A DNA stretch of 64,000 nt from Panorpa germanica (lineage: Eukaryota > Arthropoda > Insecta > Mecoptera > Panorpidae): positions 13,649,730 to 13,713,729 of the forward strand of contig OY783222.1 in the NCBI GenBank assembly GCA_963678705.1, read 5' to 3'. The notes below the pieces were generated by a model. It was not told the DNA's origin. It saw nothing but the letters and a program-made list of their open reading frames with translations, and did not search any database. The position numbers and the translations under genes are program-made. Shown here piece after piece: positions 36,021-48,196 of this stretch. The first letter of the stretch is position 1; every line of letters starts with the position of its first letter.

Positions 36021-36248
36021 GAAGATACAACAGGAAAGAATGGAAAAAATTAAGAAGGGCAATGATAACAAAAGATATAAAAGGATTTGGGAGAGAGATA
36101 TACTAGGAAGGAGTGAGAATGTTAAGATATAATAAGGATCAAAATTGAATTAAGCACAATAATATGTAAATATATAAGTAAGGCATGAGATAAGGCACAA
36201 GAATGTAGTGCCAAATGGCAAAAACATTAAAAATAAAATAATAATAAT
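36021..36248 (+). mobile_element. 5'-truncated retroelement 3' end with 14-bp target duplication
   Basis: A perfect 14-bp direct repeat ATGAAAATTAAGAG flanks the insert (36007-36020 and 36249-36262). The insert ends in an AATAATAAT tail. Its first part can be read as a lysine-rich protein tail (QQERMEKIKKGNDNKRYKRI), and the rest looks like a LINE 3' UTR (GGCACAAGAATGTAGTGCC). Target duplication plus 3' simple tail plus 5' truncation is the classic outcome of target-primed reverse transcription. Confidence 0.8.
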
Positions 36249-36904
36249 ATGAAAATTAAGAGTTGAAAAATTGATCAACTCTATTGATTCAGAGGTTCAC
36301 ACGTTTCAATTTTATTGATCAACTATCATTGATCGTTGATATTTTTATAAAGATTTTGTGTAATCGCTGATTTCTTTGTTTTTTTATTTAATTTATTTAA
36401 CGTCGGCCTATTTTCGATGCTAAGTACTATAGCAGAATTTAGGCCGAATTTTGACCGGACGTATACGCGCTACTACGCTTTACCTATACAAACTCTGTAA
36501 ATGTAATGAACTCGCACACTGCAAGCGACAAAGCCCTCCGAATACGTAGGTCTCATACTTTAAGTGTATTTAAGCAAGCGTTACATGAAAGGGACCAAAC
36601 AAAAACAAAGAGTATCAAAGAATAGTGGTGTATCGATAAAAATTAAAGTAAAAGTTTACTCTCATGACAAGTTTGACTTGGCATACTGTCATATCGGTAA
36701 GTAGTATATATGTTTTGTGACACACACATGCAAAGACACAGAGGTTGGCTTGCTTTGAGAGTTCTAGCCGCGCAACCAAGCTGCCGTTTTACGTCCGAAT
36801 TCGCCGTCGCTTAAATACGCTTCCATAGTGCAACAGACCTTATGGTGTCGTGGCCTCATATATGTGTACTACACCACTACCTAAAGAGTGTACGATCATG
36901 TATT

Positions 36905-36992
36905 ACAATCAAACTCAGAAAATATAATTCTGCTCCGGGGATCGATCCCGAAGCAGTCAGTTTCAAGCATCAATGCTCTAACTGTTTTTTAA
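36905..36992 (-). repeat. tRNA-derived SINE-like fragment
   Basis: On the minus strand AGCATTGATGCTTG precedes GGGATCGATCCCC, close to a tRNA B box, then CGGAGCAGA. 38800-38885 has a related arrangement (AGAACATTGATGCTTAAC, then TTCGAGTTGGACCCCCGG). Two similar copies argue for a short interspersed element, not a single tRNA gene. Confidence 0.4.
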
Positions 36993-37154
36993 TTAATAGT
37001 TTTCTTTGATAAATAATTGACATAGTTGTAAATACTTATTTTTTAATTAGATATATTAACGCAAAAAAATATAGTCAACAAAGTTTGATATACGCCCTGT
37101 TATTGTCATGGTTACCGTCACTGCGCGCCCTAGAAACTACTGCAATTTAAAGGC

Positions 37155-37342
37155 CATTCCCACCTACTGAGTTTGGGTTATGTTTTAACTTTAAATGGAT
37201 GTTCATCTTGTGAAATATATGGAATAAAAATTATATTAAATACAATAATTTATATTACATAGAGTATATTACTGACGCATGCACACTAAGTACATTTAAA
37301 ATAAAAGGTAAACATTAAAACTGAAATAATAGGTGTGAATGC
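37155..37342. mobile_element. MITE family E2, second copy
   Basis: CATTCCCACCTACTG to AATAGGTGTGAATG. The interior AAATACAATAATTTATATTA is shared with 14174-14411. Confidence 0.55.
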
Positions 37343-38799
37343 GGTTTTATGCTACTAGAAAATGCTTGTGTAATACTTATTTATTTCTAATAATAATCGA
37401 AATGAAAATAATCAAAAAATTATAAGCTGTATCATTTATAATCATCCAAATAAGAAATATCTTTACACTCTACCTTGTTCGTATACAATTAAGGTTTATA
37501 TTTTGTCTTGGATAGACAATCTATTCCTAATATAGTTTTTAATAACATCAAACACTTCAAACATGACGTATTGTTTGTCTCTTTAATTCTTTAAGTTTAA
37601 TTCTCACTTTACAAATATTACAAATCATTTTGACTTCAAATTGAATGTGGCATTGTTATGAAAGTAATGTAATGGTCAAAGTGAACCCTGCCCAAGCCGG
37701 AACACATGCAACGTGTAGCACTGGCAATGTGTATCTCACTTCGCGTCGAAGGGTTCCACTGTACTGATTACGCTAGATTCACAAAACGATCAATAAAAGT
37801 TGGTCGTTTGTAACGGTTGTGCATACATTTATAGTAGAGTAACGAGAGACAAAAAAATGCGTTAATCGAGAGACAAAAAAAAGGACAGTTAATCTTACTC
37901 CGATTTCAATGATTTTTTTAAATGTTGAGAATTTTTTTTCTTTTTTATTTATTTTTAGTGCTTTAGAACTTTAAATAGTTATTAGCATATTTTCGATAAT
38001 GTTTTTTGGCGACACAGATATTATATAATTATTTCTACAATTACTACATGATAAAATAACATTTGAAGAATACTTTGTGAAAATTACATAAATAAATATC
38101 AAGAAATGTGCCATTGATAGGAAATTTCCGTAGACGTCACATAAAAAAGTAACATTGCGGTGCCACTCATAACTCATCACTGAATTTTCTAAAATCGAAA
38201 ATTCAAAATGATTTCATTAGTTGATAAGTTTCTGCAGATAACGCTGCCGAGTTTTTTCTTTTTTATTGGTTTTGCCAATTTTTTACAGCACTTAAAAGTC
38301 AAAACACCGATTTTTCATGAAATATATCAGAAACTTTGTTATTTTAAAATACGTTAAAATTAAAAAAATTAAAAAAAACTCGACAGCGTTCCCTCAACAT
38401 TTAGAAAGAGTGTGCAAAATTTTAAAAGAATCGGTCTAGTAGATTTTGAGCTAGAGATGGCACTGACTCTGAAAAAGCTAAGTGTGAGAAAACTAGGCCA
38501 GAGAGGTGAAGACTTAAAACTCTATATCTCCGACAGTTTTACTCCAATTGATTTAAAATTTTCACACAATAAACTTAATATGTTGTATAAATAAATTTAA
38601 AAAAAGTTGAAATCTTATTGCATAGTATCTTTATTGCATTTCCCGCTTCTTCGAAATTCTTTTGTTGAAGGAGAACTGTACTTTGTTATTCTGCACTATT
38701 TTCCATATGTCTTCCAATTGTTTACTGTTAATTCAGTCTTACAGTTCATTACTTTTTATTATTTTCTTTAATAATACTTATATCTTTTTATAACCAAAC

Positions 38800-38885
38800 T
38801 TAAAAATATAACTCTGGTCCGGGGGTCCAACTCGAAAACACAGCAGTCTAATGTTAAGCATCAATGTTCTCAACTATTGTGTCGT
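38800..38885 (-). repeat. tRNA-derived SINE-like fragment, second copy
   Basis: Minus-strand order: GAACATTGATGCTTAACATT, GACTGCTGTGTTTTCGAGTT, GGACCCCCGGACCAGAG. Related to 36905-36992 but diverged. Confidence 0.35.
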
Positions 38886-39298
38886 CAATGTTGAGAATTT
38901 AAAATATTTAAACTTTTTGGGTTAATCTTATCAATTGTAGTTCGTGCAGTCAGTAGTACAATTAAGTCAACATATTCACCGACAACGATATTTGTATTTA
39001 TTGTATTGGATTGTTCTATGACTGTTTCAATTATGAGAACATCAGCGTCATTATCAGCTTGTTTCATTAAAATATTTGCAGCTGTAAATTTTTCGTATAA
39101 CATTAAAATGAAGCGGGACTTGTGAGTATTTGCAAGGAATTGTTGTTGGTTTTTTGGAACTGTCATAAATTGATCAAAAACGACAACAGAAAATGAAGAT
39201 GTTTTTGTGGTTCGACGACGCTGTTTAGCGGCTTTAATGTTTTTCTTATAATCATCAAATACTATAGACACTCTATGACCAAAACGCGGTGTAATCAA
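38885..39298 (-). pseudogene. Fragment of an unclassified insect mobile-element protein (DADVLI motif)
   Basis: An open frame of 137 codons. RVSIVFDDYKKNIKAAKQRR is followed by QQQFLANTHKSRFILMLYEK and then DNDADVLIIETVIEQ and VVGEYVDLIVLLTA. The same order (VFD-Y, FL-N--K--F--LL, DAD-LIV, VVG-DTDLLVLL) recurs in large uncharacterised proteins I recall from several insect genomes, the same kind of protein whose Cys-rich N-terminus the 12641-13021 frame resembles. In typical members the last motif has Asp-Thr-Asp; here it reads YVD, so acidic residues are lost. No splice context or other domains nearby. Likely a relic. Confidence 0.45.
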
Positions 39299-39299
39299 T

Positions 39300-41010
39300 A
39301 TCCTCCATCGAATGACAATGTGTATATTCTCACAATCGTATAATTTGTATTTACATAAACCAATTACTCGTATTAAACATCCGATAGCGTGTATACTGTA
39401 TAGGCGGTTCAGCGTACATATTATTGTTTTCGGTGATTTGAAATCGCAATATCTCAGAAGTGGTGATTCTTAGAAAAAAATATAAGAACAATTTTTGTAG
39501 ATAATTGCATGATCTACAACTTTTTTATGATACCATACCATTTTTATGATAAAACTTACTGTTTACCGGAAAAATTGAAAAAAACATTTCTTTTACCTTT
39601 GATGTTGAATAACTTTTTTTGTAAATGTGCGATCGGTGAGGAGTTTTAGTATTTTATTTGTAATAATGTCTTCAAGGTCTGTAATATGCAGAAACAGGTA
39701 TAGAAAAAAAAATCAGATCGCAGTATATTAATTTTCATAACATATACAGTATAAAATTTTAATAGAATAGTTTAAAAATTCGGACGAAATTCATCTTTAA
39801 AAATTAAAAACCGGTTTCTAACTTTAAGGAGGTATAGGACGTTAACGTAAATGATGAAAACGTTGTGAAATTTGGAGTGAAATTTCAAATCAAAAAATCG
39901 CCATCCCTAATTTGAGGTTCTGGTAGCCAACTTTATCAATATATAGTACAATATTATAGAAATTAAATATAAAATAGAAAAATATTATAGAAATTATATT
40001 TCAATAAAAATCGTTTTGGTCTTACCAGAGGGTCTTGGGAAAGAATAGTTATTATAAATCTGATATAGAATCTGATATTTCAAAACCACCAAAATTGACG
40101 ATGACCAGCAACATTTTCATTATCAGCTTACCCAAATTAATCAGAAAAGTTTTCTTACTACCTTTTGTGTCAATTTGCCGCATTCAACCTCAATTCTCGT
40201 TTTTGTACCTAGGCTATTTTAATATTTAAAATTATCAACATTTAAAAAAAAAAAATGTTGAAATCTGAGTTTGGTTTACCAGTTCCTCGCTAAATAAAAA
40301 TGCCTCGCTCCTCGACTAGCATTACTTCACGAGTCTGTTGTGCAAACAAGTTCAAACTGGTTACGAGATGTGCATTGTTTTAATGAATTTCACCACTCCG
40401 AGAGTAAAAATAGATATAATATAAAAATAGACAAAAAGAATTACAGGGTGTGACAGTGAACCGGTAAGATTTTAAGGGGTTGAAAAAATGGTTTTATTAT
40501 TAATTTATTAGGTATAAATGGAAAGTACATTAGTGACCACACGTACTATACGAAAAAAAAACTTTGTTTTGAAAGCCTCATTGTTTTTCCACAAGAAGTT
40601 GTTTCAATTGGATATAATTTTTTCAAGCTATATGACCATATCCTTGTAAAATCAGATTTGTTGTTGATTATCACCCCTAATATAAACAAATTGAATAAGA
40701 ATAAGAAATTGAACAACCTTCATTTCAAGGTTAAATTCAAGATCTTGATGGAGAATCCTTCTCCATCAATGTGTCACTTATTCCAAAACTTGGATATTTT
40801 TTGGCTGAAGTTCAGGGTTTTGAAGTGTTTTAGCAATCTACCTCTTTTTTTAAGATGTCGATCCAGTTCCGTCTAGGTTATTTATTTACATTCGAAACGC
40901 TTTATGTGATGAAAAGCGCGTCGCCTTTGCACCAACATTTCACCTTTTATTTAAATTTAACTGAGGTTTTTTCACCTGACGAATGATCCGTTATGCCAAA
41001 TTTACACCTT
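39300..41010. other. Non-coding repeat-like stretch
   Basis: 39822-39880 is an end of TIR family H (CTTTAAGGAGGTATAGGACG). 39910-39965 has GAGGTTCTGGTAGCCAACTT, related to the family G right part. 40441-40870 is AT-rich with a 72-aa frame of no recognisable motif. No host gene seen. Confidence 0.5.
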
Positions 41011-41011
41011 A

Positions 41012-41130
41012 GAGCATATATATATATATGGAGAGAGAATGCTGGACCTGAAATGGTGTCTAAAATGTGTGCGAGAGAGAAAGGTATATGTTTCTATTTG
41101 TTCTCTATGAGCATGCGTCGAAAGTGAGCA
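41012..41130. mobile_element. MITE family C, end fragment
   Basis: Contains GAGAGAAAGGTATATGTTTC and GCATGCGTCGAAAGTGA as in 9404-9925, then stops abruptly where the next foldback begins. Confidence 0.65.
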
Positions 41131-41149
41131 AAATTATATATATTTGGAA

Positions 41150-41962
41150 AATTGAGAAAAATTTGTTTAAAACTGGGTTACTTTGCAAAAGAAGAAATTG
41201 TCCCAATTTAAGAAATAATGTAGCAAGCGTCATACCATTTTGGAATCCTTATTAAATGCGTCAACTTTTAATGTTACTTGCCAAACTCAGTACATTTTTT
41301 CTTCAGTAAAGTCACTCAAAGTTGGGCTAAGAATTTATTTTGAATATTTGGTTGGACAAGAAGTGATAACTTCTTCCAAGCTGAAATTTTTTTTTTTTTT
41401 AAAGTTAAGATTTGTAGCAACAGGAGTGAAAAGACTGTCACAGGTGCAAATTTTCTCGATTTTTTTAAAATGCCAATAATTTTTAAAATATTCAACTTAG
41501 ATTTTTTTTAAAATTATTCCCTTGGCCTATGACCCACTTTCGAATCTAGGACACTCTGTATAAATATATACAGAATATATATAAAATCGACGTCAAGCTG
41601 CACCCTGTGACAATCTTTTCACTCCTGTTGGTACAAATCTTAACCTTTTTTTTTAAATTTTTTGTTATGTGATCCTGAATAATGTTTCTATAAACTCTTG
41701 TCTAAAATGTTAAGCCAACTGCTCCAGCTTGGAAGACATTGACACTTTTTATCCAACCAAATGTTCAAGATAAATTCTTCGCCCAACTTTGAGTGACTAC
41801 TGAAAAAAAAAGTGCTATGCGAGTTTGACAAGTAACATTAAAAATTGACGCATTTAATAAGCATTCCAAAATGGTATGACACTTGCTAGAATATTTCTTA
41901 AATTTTGGACAATTTCTTCTTTTGCAAAGTAACCCAGATTTTAACCAATTTTTCTTACTAAC
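41150..41962. mobile_element. Long foldback element, arms of ~300 bp
   Basis: The left arm has CTGGGTTACTTTGCAAAAGA, CATACCATTTTGGAATCCTT, AACTTTTAATGTTACTTGCC and CAGGAGTGAAAAGACTGTCAC. The right arm carries each in reverse order and complement (GTGACAATCTTTTCACTCCTG through TCTTTTGCAAAGTAACCCAG). The arms have diverged but keep colinearity over their whole length. No transposase frame. Confidence 0.8.
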
Positions 41963-42264
41963 TTAAAAATGATTATAGTGTACCCAAAGCTTTCGTAAAG
42001 GCCGTAGCTTCCATTTATCTATGAGTACAATCTAAAATGTTGTAATGAGTTAATGTTTTCGACAACAGTAATTTTGTAAGTAACTGGCGAGCACCACTCG
42101 TTTAGAAAGAAGGGGTAAAGAATTGTGACTAGACTAACATTTGTTGAGTCTTGAATTTTTACGAAAATATTATGTTGCAGAAAACATTACATACAACATT
42201 TTACATTGTATACATAGACAAATGTGTTTATTATTGTTGTATACATATATACTTATACAGTATG

Positions 42265-42267
<3 letters not shown>

Positions 42268-42332
<65 letters not shown>
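42268..42332. repeat. (TA)n microsatellite
   Basis: About 65 bp of AT dinucleotide; the Tyr/Ile-repeat reading frames here are artefacts of it. Confidence 0.97.
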
Positions 42333-42335
<3 letters not shown>

Positions 42336-43062
42336 ATGCACACCTGTATGTACTGATAAACTCAATAACGTGTGATAACACAACATCGGATATTCGGATT
42401 TTGTAACAGAGGGAAACTTGCGTTTGCATATATTTATTATATATTTTTAACTTTCGACTTTCATTACCAAACCATAGAATAAAAATAATAGGAAGTATTA
42501 TAAATTTAGGTACCTTATAATTATGTAATTGTTAATTAATTATTTTATTATGTTATAATTTAAACTTTCTGTATATTTTAAAAGTTTTTAAATCAAAATT
42601 TTTAGACAATTTTCGTTTCATTTAGGTACAATTTTTTTTTTTTTTTGCATTAAAACATTTACAAAAGTAAACTCTCTTTAATCCGGCACATTCAGGACTA
42701 CGCAAGTACTGGACTGGCGATTTCGAAAATCAATGTAAATAGTTTGGACAGAAATGCCAAAGATAAATGACTCTAGATAAAAATGCAAACGATTAAAACA
42801 AGTTTTGACATATTTACGCACATTCTGAACCTAGAATCGTACATATTCGAAAAAAGTATTGCATTAATTTACCAAGTGCGGAATTTAAAAAAAAACATAA
42901 GAGTAGTCAATTTCATTCAAGCGTTAAATATTTACTTTGATTTTTGTCGATTTCAATGGGGTTGCGAACTATATATTAAACTCTATAATACTATACTACG
43001 TTTTGATAAAGTTGGCTGTCAGAATATCAAATATCATATTATTTTTTAATAAGTAACTATAT

Positions 43063-43183
43063 AACTATATAAAGTTTATATTAAGTTTAGTTTTAAGTTT
43101 GGAATGTATATAGGAATGAAATGTATTAGAAATATAATACTGTAGATTGTAAAGCCGAAAGGCATACACAATTAATATATAAA
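43063..43183 (+). mobile_element. Very short retroelement 3' end with 15-bp target duplication
   Basis: AATAAGTAACTATAT occurs at 43048-43062 and again at 43184-43198. The 121-bp insert contains TTGTAAAGCCGAAAGGCATA, typical in my memory of Jockey-like LINE 3' UTRs, and ends in ATATATAAA. 5'-truncated insertion. Confidence 0.72.
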
Positions 43184-43378
43184 AATAAGTAACTATATTA
43201 TAAAACATATAAATTAAAATAGTAATTCTTGACCTTTTAATCAATCAAGAGATCAAAAGTTATAAAAAATAAGTTGTTCCGTAATGCCACATCCGATTCA
43301 TACCCTCTTCCTTTCTATGCATAGCCATCTCTTTTATACGGCAGAGTGTAAGAAATATTTAATCAATTACTTATTAGC

Positions 43379-43804
43379 GTAATTATTCAACATAGCTACA
43401 CCTTTTGGTTTGAATCTTATAAAAAAACTATTGCACTTTCGAATATTTTCTGGCGCTTTTAATATAGTAAGAACATGTACAAATTACTACGTAACATACA
43501 TTATATCACTTTTTATTAAAAAATAGACAGTATTTATGCTTAAAGTTGCCCAATAAATGTGAAATATGACGCCATTTACATTTATATATGGAGCAATGTC
43601 ATATTATTTCTAACCTCAAATTTGAAATTTTAACTTTAACCATTAATATTGTCTTTTGCTAAATAAAAAGTGGTATAATGTATATTACATATGATTTGTA
43701 CATGTTTTGAGTATAGAACAAATGCCATGAAACATACAAAAATGCAGTAGTTTTTTAATTAGATTCAAAACAAAAGGTCTGTAGCTATATCGAATAATTA
43801 CCCT
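43379..43804. mobile_element. MITE family A copy
   Basis: CATAGCTACACCTTTTGGTT at the left faces AAAACAAAAGGTCTGTAGCT at the right, with an ATTATTC edge on each side. Full-length at about 425 bp. Confidence 0.83.
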
Positions 43805-44569
43805 TACTAATCCCCAGTTGTTCCATGACGTCAAAAAATGATTAAATATTAATTAGCAACACATAAATTCAAACTTGAAATAGCTATATCTCCGTTAATT
43901 ATTTCCGTGAAATAATGCAAGAAAAAATAAAGAAAAAACGATTCAATTGGTGCCGAAATATAGTGAGTTTAATATAATAGATTTTTACGCAATATTATAT
44001 AATTCACATTTTGTTTTTCTTTATCTCTTATATACGCATGTTTAAATAAGTTAATAGATATAGCAAAAAAGATCCTTTGGAACAAGAAGTAAAATAAAAT
44101 AAGTGTCAAAGTACCAGTACACCAGAGGACCCAAACATCTAAAGCCCGAACAAATCGTATACTTTATAAACATTTTTTAAACCAACTGTTTACGATTCGC
44201 CTCTGTTTTTAAACACTGGCACTATGCCTTAGTGATATGATAAACAGATAAAAAGCTTATAAAACATCCAATGACATTATTTAAAAATAAATTGAATAAG
44301 AAATAAATACTAAATACGTAATATTTTAATAACTAAGTGCAATATGTGCCGTTATAAATGTAATTAAATAATGTATGAATGTAATTAAATAACTTACATA
44401 GAAAGGAACACAAATTTATTCATTTAAATCACTGACAAACATTTTAAATCATATAAATTAATAAAACACAGTGAAGTTACTCCAAATTAATAACAAAACG
44501 TGAACTGAACATATGTTTTGAATGTATTATTAGCAAAGCTTATTTTGACGCAATCGGTTCGCTAGTTTC

Positions 44570-44835
44570 TGTGATTGTTGTTTTGTTTGCATCACACGGT
44601 ACACGTATACGAGACACACACGAGGCATGCACAGGCAGCGGCACAAACGAAGACTGACTGACTGACTCTGTCGCTGAATCTGTTATCCGTAATACCTTGT
44701 ACTACTCGTAATTAGCGCTACGGGCTACTTGGACTCTACTAGCGCATGTTACATTTAAGCCTACTGCACACGTAACGTGTTTTAACCCGGACGGAACGTG
44801 GACGGGACGGAGACAGAACGTGGTATTAACATTAT
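44570..44835. other. CpG-richer island, no gene recognised
   Basis: Includes CACGGTACACGTATACGAGA, three GACT repeats (GACTGACTGACT) and ACGGAACGTGGACGGGACGG. It stands out from the AT-rich surroundings and could be a promoter or a repeat edge. No open frame supported on either strand. Confidence 0.35.
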
Positions 44836-44839
44836 ATTA

Positions 44840-45126
44840 GACATAATATTGAAATTTGATTGTTCCTTGAAATAGCTGTAAATAATATTTGATATTTTGA
44901 TATATAAATACATATAGCAGAGATTTATGAGCTGTAAGATTGGCAGCGGTTGTGATGTCACATGCATTTGGAATGTTGTACAACGTTGAATCCCTTTAAT
45001 AATTAAAGAGACAAAATGACTTTTTTAATTGTTAATATCTCCTAATATATAAGGAGTTCTAGTAACCCACTTTATCAATATGTAGTACACTTTTATATAA
45101 ATTAAGACATAGGACACAAACCCATT
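44840..45126. mobile_element. TIR element family G, right part
   Basis: Begins AATATTGAAATTTGATTGTT as in 48825-48845 and ends GGACACAAACCCATT. Internal CTAGTAACCCACTTTATCAA. It sits just downstream of the last recognisable NUDT19 exon. Confidence 0.75.
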
Positions 45127-45748
45127 CAGGTTGGCCTACCCAAAGTATGCTAATTTGAAATAAAATGAATTGCGTCATACGTGATATTGTTTCACTTCTG
45201 ATGATTCCATTAAAACATCTGGGGCTCCTGTTAAAGCCACGAAGAAAAATGCAGTGTCGAATCGTTTCTCGAATAGGGTGGGTGTGAGCCATGTCGCCCA
45301 TTCGTGGGAGCCCCATAAATCTGGAACTATTTTGTGGTGTTGACATAATTCGAAGAAGGCTTGAGGGTTATTGTGGACCTTCAAAAATCAAAATTAAATT
45401 ACGTTTTTAATTATAAATGAAGCTGAAACTATTAACTTGAATGTTTATCAAAACACGAAGAAGAGTACCGCTTTTATTACCCATAATACAGTGGTGTATT
45501 GATAAACATTAAAGTAGAAACTTGATCTCATGATACTAATGTAAAAATTTACTTTTTTCTGCCAGTAAGCTGTGTCAATCCCAGATTTACAGGTAGAAAA
45601 AGGGCCATCTAAATGTTGTTTCTTGATATCTTCAACATCTTTGCAAATCAGAATTCCTAATTCTTCAAAAGTTTCACGAATTCCTGATATCCGTAAAGAA
45701 ATTTCTCTAAAAAGAAATAATTTGAATATTTTAAAATCTACTCTACTT

Positions 45749-45838
45749 TAAAGCGGTGTAGCTCAATATCTATCAGACATACAAAAAAATGTTGTATACA
45801 CAAATTGTAGGAAATTGAGTCCTCTATCAGATTGATGA
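45749..45838. repeat. Direct repeat, copy 1 (partner 48104-48196)
   Basis: CGGTGTAGCTCAATATCTAT through AATTGTAGGAAATTGAG. The partner 2.35 kb away differs at only a few positions. It lies between NUDT19 exons. Confidence 0.85.
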
Positions 45839-46259
45839 TAACTATTTTTTTCGTAGGACGCACTGTTAAGGAGATATTGCAAGGAAACCGTTTTTAGACG
45901 CCATTTTTTCAAGATGGCGGCTAAAATCAACAAAACTGAGGCTTTCTAACAAAATATTCGGACTCAGAACACCCAAATTAGTTAGAAAAGTTACTTTTGC
46001 CAGCTTTTTAGCCAAGCATTCAATTATAATACTGATTTTTATAAATAACGTATAGTTCAAATTACGAGAGTTCGGCGGTGATTCATACTTAAAACATGTT
46101 GTGGGGTATAAACTGTCGATATAACTAAAAAGCACTGACTCACTTATTTTTCTATAATGTATATAGAAACGAATAAGATAAAATTCATTATCGTATTATA
46201 GATTTATACCGCTCTTATAACCTCCACCGCCGAACTATTGTGATTTAGACTTATATAGT

Positions 46260-46475
46260 AACGAAATTATGCGTAAAATAATGTCAAATGTCACATTTTT
46301 TGGTCAACTTTAACCCTCAATATCTCCTATTTATTAATTAAAAGTGGTAAAATAATTATTACGTAGTGAATTTGACATGTTTTAAGAATACAATAAGCAT
46401 ATACAAAAATGCAGTAGTTTTTTTACAAAGTGAAAAACAAAAGTGTTTAGCTGTATTTAATAATTACCAAAATAT
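46260..46475. mobile_element. MITE family A, right half
   Basis: Matches the right half of family A (AAAAGTGGTAAAATAATTAT, then AACAAAAGTGTTTAGCTGTA and AATAATTACC). Only one end is present. It abuts the NUDT19 first-exon donor. Confidence 0.6.
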
Positions 46476-46579
46476 TTACCTTGTAATTATAATCTCCAGG
46501 TGATTTAACTGTGTAATTATTTTTAGCTAAAATAATTAAACTTGCTGATTCTCTCCATAGCTTTGTATTAGGTTTCATT

Positions 46580-47308
<729 letters not shown>

Positions 47309-47309
47309 A

Positions 47310-48100
47310 TTTTCAAAGACACGTTTTCTAAATTTATCAGTACAACATATTTCAAAAAAATTCATTTTTAAAGATTCATAATATTTTTAATTTGAATTTA
47401 AATTTTAATGTGAGTGTACTGTCTAATGAATGCAGCGATCCTATTGGTTGATTTTATTGTTTACATATTCGTACATCATGTATTTCCAAAACAACACCTG
47501 ACTTTGCAAGCTTTAACTTGTTTCAAAATAAATCTCATTTAAATTTAATGTGTTCACCATAGTAAATACTAATTTTCATATTAACACTTGATGTTTTTTT
47601 AAATACATTTATTGTATTATTACTTGTGGTGTAGCTATGTTTTTAAACACTAAGTCAACTCTTCGGTTTACTTCGGAAATGTTCGGGACCACCGACTTCG
47701 TTGACCAGCTTAACACTGTGTTCTACGGGGTGATACAATTATTACATACAATTCAATTAAACAAATCACACGTCTCCCCTCTCCTCACCCCTTCCCATCC
47801 CCCTAGAACGCAATTTAGATATTGTACAGGGGCCGTCACTCGAAGTGTTACTAAGTAATTTTTTCTAATATTGCTTGTAGTGCAGGTGTGCTTTTAAAGC
47901 GAAGTCGTCTTTGCATATATTGAAATATGTGGTACGATCTTTTGCACATTTCTAAGTAAACTATTTACTTTATCAAAAAAGTGTTTAAATAAAAGTTGTA
48001 GAACGTTGAAACACCTTTAAAATGGTGGCTGATAAGTTTAGATACTGTAATGGGTTTAAGAGTTATGGGCAAAAATGTAAGCGCATGCACTCGTAGTGTA
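47310..48100. other. Non-coding stretch
   Basis: A 73-aa frame (47637-47858) begins LNTKSTLRFTSEMFGTTDFV, faintly like a P-element/THAP transposase tail, but it has no second motif. No gene supported. Confidence 0.4.
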
Positions 48101-48103
48101 ATG

Positions 48104-48196
48104 GTCTACTTTATAGCGGTGTAGCTCAATATCTATCAGACATACAAAGAAATGTTGTATGCACAAATTGTAGGAAATTGAGTTCTCTATCAGATT
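48104..48196. repeat. Direct repeat, copy 2 (partner 45749-45838)
   Basis: CGGTGTAGCTCAATATCTAT through AATTGTAGGAAATTGAG, near-identical to copy 1. Confidence 0.85.

Larger units (their letters stand above)
45181..46578 (-). pseudogene. NUDT19: NUDT19-like Nudix hydrolase, incomplete copy
   Basis: NUDT19 proteins are peroxisomal/mitochondrial Nudix enzymes that hydrolyse CoA and acyl-CoA. Three minus-strand exons are recognisable. 46578-46480 encodes MKPNTKLWRESASLIILAKN... and matches the family N-terminus. About 45706-45553 encodes ISLRISGIRETFEELGIL, the REuxEExGu half of the Nudix box. 45378-45181 encodes NPQAFFELCQHHKIVPDLW then WLTP and KRFDTAFFFVAL, strongly family-like. The exon that should carry the GGxxxxxE half of the box and the GAxVFPGG-type region is not found between exons 1 and 2. 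Their phases do not match either: exon 1 ends in phase 0, while the next needs one or two extra bases. That interval holds repeats and half a family A MITE. The C-terminal part (substrate-binding and targeting region) is also not seen downstream, where a family G element lies. Either a dead copy or a gene with exons lost or misassembled. Confidence 0.7.

Noticed and set aside
45059..45384. 95-aa minus-strand frame overlapping the NUDT19 exon
   Set aside because: Different frame from the one matching NUDT19; it includes the intron and a family G element.
47637..47858. Possible THAP/P-element-like protein tail
   Set aside because: Only one short resemblance (TDFV-QLN-VFY) and no other motif; not enough.
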